32,704 nt of DNA, taken from assembly GCA_023957775.1 (NCBI GenBank), contig JAMLGR010000023.1, positions 1-32,704 of the forward strand, written 5' to 3'. Of this stretch, positions 1 to 7,145 are shown one piece after another. The first letter of the stretch is position 1. Each line of letters begins with the position of its first letter. Under the pieces are notes generated by a model. That model was not told the origin of the DNA. It was given only the letters and a program-made list of their open reading frames with translations, and made no database searches. The position numbers and the translations under genes are program-made. Source of the DNA: Fimbriimonadaceae bacterium. Lineage in GTDB: Bacteria; Armatimonadota; Fimbriimonadia; Fimbriimonadales; Fimbriimonadaceae.

Positions 1-70
1 GACTACCGCTCCGTTGCGCAGAGCGGACGAGGACTTCCACCTCGCTGGTTGCGCGCGCTCTCGCGCGCAC

Positions 71-145
71 TGCCACGCCCGCTGGACGGGCGTGCGTTCA
101 TGTTCGCAACTGATGTCTCGGCACGCCCGCCAAGCGGGCGTGGCA
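71..145. repeat. Inverted pair of REP-like palindromes downstream of atpC
   Basis: Two palindromic units, 71-96 and 120-145, match each other at 23 of 26 positions when one is reverse-complemented. Each folds into a GC-rich hairpin: stem cacgcccg/cgggcgtg at 74-81/87-94, and cacgcccgc/gcgggcgtg at 122-130/134-142. Two further perfect hairpins lie just before them: ccgctc/gagcgg at 6-11/21-26, and tgcgcgcg/cgcgcgca at 50-57/62-69. The head-to-head arrangement behind the end of an operon resembles a REP/BIME-type intergenic element. It may stabilise or terminate the atp transcript. No T-tract follows, so a classical intrinsic terminator is not shown. Confidence 0.6.
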
Positions 146-178
146 CCCAAGGGCATTCCCGCCACGCGCCGTGAGGGG

Positions 179-586
179 CTAACCGCCCTTGGCGGCGCGA
201 ATCCGGTTCATCGCGCGTTCCAGCTCTTGGCGCGCCTCTCGGGACGTCGTCCCCGAACTCTCGCCGCGGAGGGCTTTGCGGGCTTCCTCCAGCGCGTGCT
301 CGGCGCGCGCGAGGTCGATCTCGCTCGCGCGCTCGGCGGCGTCGGCCAGGATCGTCACCTTCGCACCGGTCACCTCGGCGAACCCGCCGCTGACGGCCAC
401 GGTGTGGCGCTGGCCCTGCATGTCCTCATACTCGATGAGCCCGGCTTTCAGCGCGGCCACCATGGGCAGGTGCCCATGGAGCACGCCGAAATAGCCCTGC
501 GCGCCCGGAGCGATGAGGGTGGTGACGTCGGTCTCCACCACGGACCGGTCCGGAGCGACGATCGAGAGCGTGAACGCGTTCGCCAT
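179..586 (-). CDS. atpC: ATP synthase F1 epsilon subunit
   Basis: This 135-residue protein is the epsilon subunit of F1Fo ATP synthase. It sits on the central stalk with gamma and can inhibit ATP hydrolysis. The N-terminal beta-sandwich is recognisable: the start motif FTLSIVAPDRSVVE, then IAPGAQGYFGVLHGHLPMVAALKAG, the loop that normally reads G..G..GILPGHAPL. A C-terminal helical hairpin of about 45 residues, rich in Ala, Glu and Arg (EIDLARAEHALEEARKAL), follows. Length is normal for the family. The ATG lies 2 nt after the atpD stop, so the two are almost certainly cotranscribed and translationally coupled. Downstream is the hairpin cluster, and no further atp gene follows. Confidence 0.97.
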   Translation of the reverse strand: MANAFTLSIVAPDRSVVETDVTTLIAPGAQGYFGVLHGHLPMVAALKAGLIEYEDMQGQRHTVAVSGGFAEVTGAKVTILADAAERASEIDLARAEHALEEARKALRGESSGTTSREARQELERAMNRIRAAKGG

Positions 587-588
587 CC

Positions 589-2234
<1,646 letters not shown>

Positions 2235-2298
2235 ATAGTCGGTCCTCGCTAAACAGAAAGACCCCTGATGCCGTCTGTACTTTTGGGGAGGATTACTG

Positions 2299-3555
2299 CT
2301 GCATCACGACCGAGGGGAGTTCGATCGCGCGTTGCGTCTCTTGGACGAACGGTTGGGGGTCTTCGAAGGCTCATTCGAGGCTGGGGCGGCACGCGTCGTC
2401 TGTGGCGGATGGGGTGTTGCCCGCCCGCACGTCGCATCCGTTCTCGAGGAACTCCAGACGCGCGGCCGGGTGACCTTGGTCGCCCACGCGCGCCCCGCCC
2501 GTTGGCGGCTCAACGGGCCCCGCGGCAACCCGTCGGATTCGCTGGGGCGCCGCCACGCGGCGTACTACGATGGATTCTGCCGTCGGGCACGTCCCCACTT
2601 CAGCGGCCGGCACCAGCAACGATGGCTCGATCGCTTCGAACACGAGGTGCCCAATCTGCGCCAAGCCATCCGCTGGTCCCTCGAGCACGGTGAGGCCGAT
2701 TGGGCCCTCGGCATCTCGGTGGCAAGCTTCGCGCTCTGGTTCAAGCGGGACATGGCGACCGAGGGCCTCGAGTGGACGACCCGATCGCTCGACGCGTTCG
2801 GAGACGCGCCCGATCCGCTCCGACTCGACGGCCTCAACGCCGCCGGCATGCTCCACACCGCCGTGGGATCGTCTTCCGAAGGCCGGCGCGTCCTGCTCTT
2901 GGCGCTCGAGCTTGCCTGGGCCTTGGGCGAGCCCGCGGCCGAAGCCGCGGTGCTGAGCAACTTGGGCATCACGTTCCGGGACGAGGGGGATCTCGACGAA
3001 GCTCGAAAGTCCCTGAGCGGAGCGATTGCGCTTTGGCGCCAACTCGGCCAGGATGGGCGACTCGCCAACAGCCTTGTGAATCTCTCGGCGGTGCTCATCG
3101 CTCAGAACCGCGAACGGGAAGCCGCCCCGCTTCTGGCCGAGGCCGAGACGATGTACAACCAACTCGACGATCCTTGGAGCCGCGCGATGGTCGGGTTTAC
3201 GCTCGCGGATCTGGCGATGCGAAACGGTGAGATGGCTCGCGCGCGCGCCGAGCTCGCGGAGTCGATCCGTACCTTCAAACACTTGAAGGACCACCGGGGC
3301 CTCGCCGTCTGTTTCAAACTGCTTTCCGGGTTGGAAGCGACCATCGGCCGCTATCGTCGAGCGGCCATCCTGTTCGGCGCCGCCGAATCCGCCCGGAGCG
3401 CGGCCCAAGTCCAGATCGCCGCGATCGAACTCGCCCCTTTGATGCAGACGGTCGAGGAGGTCCGAGAGATCCTGGGCGAGGAGCAGTACGACGACGCCTG
3501 GACGCACGGGAACGAGCTCGCGCTGGCCGACGCCGTGGCCTTCGCCCTCGAATAG
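2299..3555 (+). CDS. TPR protein resembling the C-terminal half of an AfsR/LuxR-type ATPase regulator
   Basis: About 418 residues. The start of the protein (RLGVFEGSFEAGAARVVCGG, then a winged-helix-like stretch and RRHAAYYDGF) matches the region that follows the NB-ARC ATPase in large AfsR/LuxR-type regulators. TPR-like helical repeats follow, for example AAVLSNLGITFRDEGDLDEA and SLVNLSAVLIAQNREREA. The end is the family signature ILFGAAESARSA ... ILGEEQYDDAWTHG. No DNA-binding or P-loop domain is present; an in-frame TGA at 2266 closes the frame. I prefer a CTG start at 2299, because GGAGG lies exactly 7 nt before it; TTG at 2332 is the alternative. It may be a free-standing sensor or scaffold protein, or a remnant of a larger gene. 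Function unknown. Confidence 0.7.
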   Translation: MHHDRGEFDRALRLLDERLGVFEGSFEAGAARVVCGGWGVARPHVASVLEELQTRGRVTLVAHARPARWRLNGPRGNPSDSLGRRHAAYYDGFCRRARPHFSGRHQQRWLDRFEHEVPNLRQAIRWSLEHGEADWALGISVASFALWFKRDMATEGLEWTTRSLDAFGDAPDPLRLDGLNAAGMLHTAVGSSSEGRRVLLLALELAWALGEPAAEAAVLSNLGITFRDEGDLDEARKSLSGAIALWRQLGQDGRLANSLVNLSAVLIAQNREREAAPLLAEAETMYNQLDDPWSRAMVGFTLADLAMRNGEMARARAELAESIRTFKHLKDHRGLAVCFKLLSGLEATIGRYRRAAILFGAAESARSAAQVQIAAIELAPLMQTVEEVREILGEEQYDDAWTHGNELALADAVAFALE

Positions 3556-3575
3556 CGGGCGAGCACCCCGGTTAT

Positions 3576-3591
3576 TGCGGATTTTGTCGCA
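3576..3591. promoter_or_regulatory. Second related palindrome, after the TPR gene
   Basis: tgcggattttgtcgca is the sister of the palindrome at 2219-2234. It extends to a 6-bp stem attgcg/cgcaat with an 8-nt loop and is followed by a short T run. It could be a second operator copy or a weak intrinsic terminator of the upstream gene. A further half-like copy, tgcggtttcttgc, begins at 3605. Confidence 0.3.
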
Positions 3592-3837
3592 ATCTTTTAA
3601 CGAATGCGGTTTCTTGCTCTTTCATTGCTTTAGGCTATGACTTATGCAACGCGAACGCTTTCGAGATCGGCGCCTCAGCTGCCACGAAGACGTGAGGGCG
3701 GCCAACCGCATTCGCGCGACGACGTTCGTTCCGTGCGACGCGATGGCATCGTCCGAACGCCGCAAGTCGCCCGGACGCAAACGAGACCCGAAAACACGCC
3801 GTCCATGACGTTTGGCCACGAATCCGGGACCCAAGTG

Positions 3838-3843
3838 TATAAT
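3838..3843 (+). promoter_or_regulatory. Probable -10 box of pspA
   Basis: A perfect TATAAT lies 36 nt before the pspA ATG. No good -35 lies 16-18 nt upstream; the nearest, TTTGGC at 3811, is about 21 nt away. No sigma-54 -24/-12 pair is visible here, unlike the enterobacterial psp operon. Confidence 0.4.
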
Positions 3844-3879
3844 GCCCGTTGACTCCTGAAGGGGTCTCGGAGAGGATGG

Positions 3880-4704
3880 ATGGGACGATTTTTTCGCTGG
3901 CTGAAAGCCCTGTTTAACCGCGGCATGGACAAGCTCGAGGATCCCGAGATGATGCTCGACCAGGCCAAGCGGGACATGCAACAGACGCTGAACTCGAATC
4001 GGGAGAAGGCCGTCCAGGCGATCACCCAGAAGAACCGTCTCCAGATGATGGTCGACGAAGCGACCAAGAAATCCGAGCAGTTGGAGTCCCAGGCCACGAT
4101 GGCGCTCCGCCAAGGAAACCGCGACCTCGCTCGGCAGTTCATCCGTGAGAAGGCCAACGTGGACGCCACCCTCGGCACGCTGCAGGGTTCGCTCGTCCAA
4201 GCGACGCAAGCCGTCGAGGCCGTCAAACTCGCGATCAAGCGCCAAGAGGAAGAGACGCGCAAGAAGACCGCGGAAGCGCTGGCGATGAAAGCGCAGTGGA
4301 AACAGGCCCAGATCCAGAACTCGATCTCGAAGGCCCTCGAGGGGCTGACCTTCGAGAACCAGCTCGAGTCGTTCGGGGCCGCCGCGGACCGCATCCGCGA
4401 CGCCCAAAGCGAGGCGGCCGCCCGTCAGGAGATGATGGCGAGCAGCATTCAGGGCAAAGTGATCGCGATGGAGGATCAGGCCCTCGACTACGAGGCCGAA
4501 GAGCAGCTTCAGAAGCTCGAGGAGCGGCTCGGCATGCGCGAAACGCCCCAGACGGCCGCGCCCGAAATCCCCGAAACGGTCCAAGTCAGCGAGGGCGACG
4601 CGCCGGTTCCCTCGACCGAAGCGCAACCCGACGTGGCCACGCCTTCCGAGATCGACTCCCAACTGAGCGAGCTCGAAAAGCGCATTCAATCCAGCGACGA
4701 ATAA
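3880..4704 (+). CDS. pspA: PspA/IM30 (Vipp1) family membrane-stress protein
   Basis: 274 residues of almost uninterrupted coiled coil, the hallmark of PspA/IM30 proteins. These bind stressed inner-membrane lipid and assemble into ESCRT-III-like rods or rings. The start MGRFFRWLKALFNRGMDKLEDPEMML has the family's amphipathic first helix and the DPE motif. Long heptad stretches (KKSEQLESQATMALRQGNRDLA) follow. Residues 215-250 are an acidic, Pro-rich linker, and the last 20 residues form a short extra helix (SEIDSQLSELEKRIQS). The ATG at 3880 follows GGAGAGG closely. The gene stands alone: no pspB, pspC or pspF nearby, so regulation must differ from the enteric system. Confidence 0.92.
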   Translation: MGRFFRWLKALFNRGMDKLEDPEMMLDQAKRDMQQTLNSNREKAVQAITQKNRLQMMVDEATKKSEQLESQATMALRQGNRDLARQFIREKANVDATLGTLQGSLVQATQAVEAVKLAIKRQEEETRKKTAEALAMKAQWKQAQIQNSISKALEGLTFENQLESFGAAADRIRDAQSEAAARQEMMASSIQGKVIAMEDQALDYEAEEQLQKLEERLGMRETPQTAAPEIPETVQVSEGDAPVPSTEAQPDVATPSEIDSQLSELEKRIQSSDE

Positions 4705-4718
4705 CGGCCCCTACCAGG

Positions 4719-4747
4719 TTGACAGCCCACCCCCCCTCTGGTACACT
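4719..4747 (+). promoter_or_regulatory. Strong sigma-70 type promoter for speDE
   Basis: Consensus TTGACA (4719-4724), a 17-nt spacer and TACACT (4742-4747). It starts only 15 nt after the pspA stop. Transcription should begin near 4754, leaving about 260 nt before the speD start codon. It is the best housekeeping promoter in the window. Confidence 0.75.
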
Positions 4748-4753
4748 CGGCAC

Positions 4754-5015
4754 GCGTCACGGGGCTTCCGTGAGGCGGCTGCGGCGGTCGGCTTCGTCAG
4801 AGGCGCGCCCGCCAAGGGAGAGATCCTGTCGCAGTATTGAGATGAAGCAATTTGGGGTATTCGGAGTGCGGCCTGATCCGTACAGGGTTTGGAACGCGTT
4901 CATCCTCCAGGGCAACCCGGAAGCGCGCCCCGCTTCGTTTCCGCACTCTTCGCGTGGTTTCTCGCATCAGCGCCCATCTGGTGTCTGCGCATGGTCCTTT
5001 GTGAGGTTCGCTTGA
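4754..5015 (+). promoter_or_regulatory. Long structured untranslated leader of speDE
   Basis: About 260 nt separate the predicted transcription start from speD. The 5' end forms a tight hairpin, tcacgg/ccgtga (4757-4762 and 4768-4773), and GC-rich complementary tracts follow (ggcgg...ccgcc around 4774-4813; the self-complementary gaacgcgttc near 4893). A 57-codon frame (ATG 4842, TGA 5013-5015) ends directly against the speD TTG, but it has no nearby ribosome site and unremarkable codon use. A leader this long before an S-adenosylmethionine decarboxylase gene may be a metabolite-sensing element. I do not recognise a known riboswitch class in it. Confidence 0.45.
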
Positions 5016-5621
5016 TTGTCCCAAGTTCTTCTTCTCGTTTCACTTAGCGTCGTCTTTGCCGCGCTCACGCTCCGCCAGGGCGATTCGGCCCAGCCTTGGT
5101 GGGTACGCCTCTTGGAACGCCTGCGCCCGCGCGCCGCCGTCGCCGAACCCGTCGTCTCGCACGAGTCGGGCTGGACGCTGATCCACTGCGACGACGCCGA
5201 GAGCTTCAACGCGTGGCTTGGCCGGGACGAGGAGGGGTTGCCCACGAAGCCGGGAGAGGAGCCCTCGCTCGGTTCCCACCTGCTCGTCGAACTGTTCGGT
5301 TGCGAGTCCAAACTCCTGGAAGAGGAGCGCACGGTGGGCGACGCGATGCGCGAGGCGGCCGTTCAGAGCGAGGCGACCATCGTCGCCCAGTCGTTCCACG
5401 AGTTCAAACCGTGGGGAGTCTCCGGCGCCGTCATCATCCAAGAGTCTCACTACACCATCCACACGTGGCCGGAACACGAGTACGCGGCCGTGGACCTCTT
5501 CTACTGCGGGGGCACCGTGCTCGTGCACAAGGCCGTCGAAGTGCTCGAACGGCGCTTCCGTCCCAAACGGATCAAGTTCCTCGTCGTCCGCCGCGGCCTG
5601 CAAAGCGAAGTGCACAAGTAA
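5016..5621 (+). CDS. speD: S-adenosylmethionine decarboxylase proenzyme with hydrophobic N-terminal extension
   Basis: The enzyme decarboxylates S-adenosylmethionine to give the aminopropyl donor for polyamine synthesis. The core (residues ~85-200) has the class 1B pattern: GSHLLVELFGC, then IQESHYTIHTWPEHEYAAVD and LFYCGG. Self-cleavage should occur between E143 and S144, making the pyruvoyl group on S144. H149 and C164 sit at the expected +5 and +20 positions. The protein is 201 residues against ~120-130 usually. The extra N-terminus begins with a 19-residue hydrophobic segment (MSQVLLLVSLSVVFAALTL) followed by basic residues, which looks like a membrane anchor or signal. TTG at 5016 is the only upstream start, since a TGA immediately precedes it; TGAGG lies ~9 nt before it. 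Confidence 0.92.
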   Translation: MSQVLLLVSLSVVFAALTLRQGDSAQPWWVRLLERLRPRAAVAEPVVSHESGWTLIHCDDAESFNAWLGRDEEGLPTKPGEEPSLGSHLLVELFGCESKLLEEERTVGDAMREAAVQSEATIVAQSFHEFKPWGVSGAVIIQESHYTIHTWPEHEYAAVDLFYCGGTVLVHKAVEVLERRFRPKRIKFLVVRRGLQSEVHK

Positions 5622-5623
5622 GC

Positions 5624-6553
5624 ATGCACTTCTCCCAAGCCACCGGCATGACGATCGCCGAGACGCACACGTCGGCGGCAACTTGGTTCTTCCAGGTCGA
5701 GAAGATGATTCTCGAGGGTCGCACGAAGTACCAGACCTACCAGATCGCCGAAGTGCCGCGATTCGGTAAATCGCTCTTCCTCGACTACAACATCCAAACG
5801 TCGCTGATGGACGAGCACATCTTCCACGAGTGCATGAGCCAACCCGCGATGGCCCTCCACCCCCACCCGCGCAAGGTCGCGGTCTGCGGCGGCGGCGAGG
5901 GAGCCACCTTGAGGGAGGCCCTGGCCCACAACACCGTGGAAGAGGCCGTGATGATCGACATCGACGAGGAGCTCGTCGACATGGTCAAGGAGCACATGCC
6001 CGAGTGGCACCAGGGCGCGTTCGAGGACCCTCGCACGACGCTCCTGCACCAGGACGCGCGGGCGTACCTGCGCGACCACCGGGGCGCCGGATTCGACGTT
6101 GTCCTCAGCGATCTGCCCAACCCCCACGAAGACGGACCCGGGCAGATGCTGTTCACCAAGGAGTACTTCCAAATCTGCGCCGACGCAATGGCCGACGACG
6201 GGGTGTTCGCCATGCAGGCCGGCTGTGCAAACATGAACTACCCCGAATGCATGGCATGCTGCATCAAGACCCTCGAGAGCATGCGCGAGACGTTTCCCTA
6301 CGTGCGCGGCTACTGGGGCATCGTCACCACGTTCTTCATGCCTTGGGGCTTCGTCCTGGCCAGCAAGAAGCACGACCCCGCCGCGCTCGACGAGCAGGAG
6401 ATCGCCAGGCGGTTTGCCCAGCGGGGAGTCCACACACGCTACTACACGCCGCGCTTCCACGACGCGGTATTCGCGCTCCCGGACTACATGCTCGAAGCCA
6501 CGGCCCACGCAAGGATCCTGACGGACGCAGAACCCTTCGTCTGGACAGCGTAA
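5624..6553 (+). CDS. speE: Polyamine aminopropyltransferase (spermidine/thermospermine synthase family)
   Basis: 309 residues. It transfers the aminopropyl group of decarboxylated S-adenosylmethionine to an amine acceptor. Visible motifs are YQTYQIAE, DEHIFHE, the cofactor loop VAVCGGGEGATLREAL (89-93 GGGEG), MIDIDEELVD, and the catalytic D163 in SDLPNP. Spermidine synthases usually read GGGDG and D-S-[ST]-D-P. The GGGEG loop, DLxxP, GPGQMLFTKEYF and MQAG motifs and the YVRGYW segment look closer to plant ACL5/prokaryotic thermospermine-type synthases as I remember them. The acceptor (putrescine, spermidine or agmatine) is therefore open. ATG at 5624 lies 2 nt after the speD stop; an in-frame ATG at 5648 is a second possibility. 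Confidence 0.9.
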   Translation: MHFSQATGMTIAETHTSAATWFFQVEKMILEGRTKYQTYQIAEVPRFGKSLFLDYNIQTSLMDEHIFHECMSQPAMALHPHPRKVAVCGGGEGATLREALAHNTVEEAVMIDIDEELVDMVKEHMPEWHQGAFEDPRTTLLHQDARAYLRDHRGAGFDVVLSDLPNPHEDGPGQMLFTKEYFQICADAMADDGVFAMQAGCANMNYPECMACCIKTLESMRETFPYVRGYWGIVTTFFMPWGFVLASKKHDPAALDEQEIARRFAQRGVHTRYYTPRFHDAVFALPDYMLEATAHARILTDAEPFVWTA

Positions 6554-6611
6554 CCGGCCCGCAACGCAGCACGCGCGGCACGTTTGGGGGCCCTCAGACG
6601 TCAAGAGTGAA

Positions 6612-7106
6612 GTGAGACGACTCTGCGCACTCCCCCTTGCCCTGATGGCTCTCTTCGTCATCGGCTGCGGTCCCAAGGAGGAACCGGCACCCGCGACCGA
6701 TGCGGGCGTGTCGGCCTCGTCGCCGCCCGAGGCGGCGCCTCCCGTCGCAACGACCGAGACGCCCGCCGACGAGTCGGGATGGAGCACATCCCTCGACGAG
6801 GGGCTCGCCCAAGCCAAGAAAGAGGGCAAGATGGTGCTCGTCGATTTCAGTGCCGAGTGGTGACCGTCGTGCCAGCAGTACGCCCGTGAGGTGTTCCCCA
6901 GCGACAAGTTCAAAGAGAAGGCCGCCGACTTCGTCCTTGTGAAGATCGACGTCGACCAGCAAGGCGAGCTCGCCTCGAAGTACGAGGTGTCCGGCATTCC
7001 CGACATCATCTTCCTCGCTCCCGACGGCACGGTCAAGCACCGAGCCCTGGGATTCCGCGGCACCGAGGGTCTCATCCAAGAGATGGACAAAGCCAAAGCG
7101 CTCTGA
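6612..7106 (+). CDS. Thioredoxin-fold lipoprotein, probable selenoprotein (UGA at residue 84 read as Sec)
   Basis: 164 residues if the in-frame TGA at 6861-6863 is read as selenocysteine. The N-terminus is a lipoprotein signal ending in the lipobox VIGC (lipidated C19), and a Pro/Ala/Thr linker follows to about residue 57. The thioredoxin domain reads KMVLVDFSAEW-U-P-S-C-QQYAREVF, then VLVKIDVDQQGELASKY and the cis-Pro site SGIPDIIF. The TGA is precisely at the first Cys of the normal W-C-x-x-C motif; the frame then continues without a break for 80 residues of good thioredoxin sequence. A decayed gene would not be expected to be interrupted just there. A SECIS-like hairpin follows. Start is GTG at 6612 with a weak ribosome site. 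Likely role: extracytoplasmic thiol-disulfide or peroxide reduction. The gene ends at a strong terminator. Confidence 0.88.
6861..6906 (+). promoter_or_regulatory. Candidate bacterial SECIS element overlapping the Sec codon
   Basis: Immediately after the UGA the mRNA can fold. A basal stem gtcg (6866-6869) pairs with cgac (6902-6905). An apical stem acgcc (6880-6884) pairs with ggtgt (6890-6894), including one G-U pair, around the 5-nt loop cguga. The loop starts 21 nt after the UGA and has a G in its second position, which fits the published spacing (about 16-37 nt) and loop rules for bacterial SECIS elements. The middle of the helix is poorly paired. This is a hand fold, not a computed one. 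Confidence 0.55.
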
Positions 7107-7111
7107 GCGCG

Positions 7112-7144
7112 AAGGACCGCGCCCAGCCCCTGGGCGCGGTCCTT
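7112..7144. terminator. Strong hairpin terminator between converging genes
   Basis: A perfect 15-bp stem (7112-7126 against 7130-7144, aaggaccgcgcccag/ctgggcgcggtcctt) with a 3-nt loop lies between the selenoprotein gene (plus) and the DUF1501 gene (minus). Its outer ends are A/T and give a short T run on both strands, so it probably terminates in both directions. Confidence 0.8.
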
Positions 7145-7145
7145 T

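Larger units (their letters stand above)
3556..3879 (+). other. Intergenic region between TPR gene and pspA
   Basis: I see no convincing gene in these 324 nt. The one ATG frame (3637-3852, 71 codons) encodes an Arg/Ser/Thr-rich sequence with no recognisable fold. The region holds the palindrome at 3576-3591, followed by ctttt, which could act as a weak terminator (stem attgcg/cgcaat, 3574-3579 and 3588-3593). It also holds an 11-bp inverted repeat, CGAATGCGGTT at 3601-3611 against AACCGCATTCG at 3704-3714, and the TATAAT at 3838-3843 that probably serves pspA. Confidence 0.5.

Noticed and set aside
3637-3852. 71-codon frame between TPR gene and pspA
   Set aside because: No ribosome site, Arg/Ser/Thr-rich and no recognisable pattern; it overlaps the likely pspA promoter.
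4842-5015. 57-codon frame before speD, possibly an upstream regulatory peptide
   Set aside because: The nearest GGGAGAG is about 20 nt away and the codon use is unlike that of the real genes; kept only as a remark in the leader entry.
6864-7106. Reading the in-frame TGA as inactivation (pseudogene)
   Set aside because: Both halves keep good coding quality, the lipobox and cis-Pro are intact, and the TGA replaces exactly the redox Cys; selenocysteine fits better.
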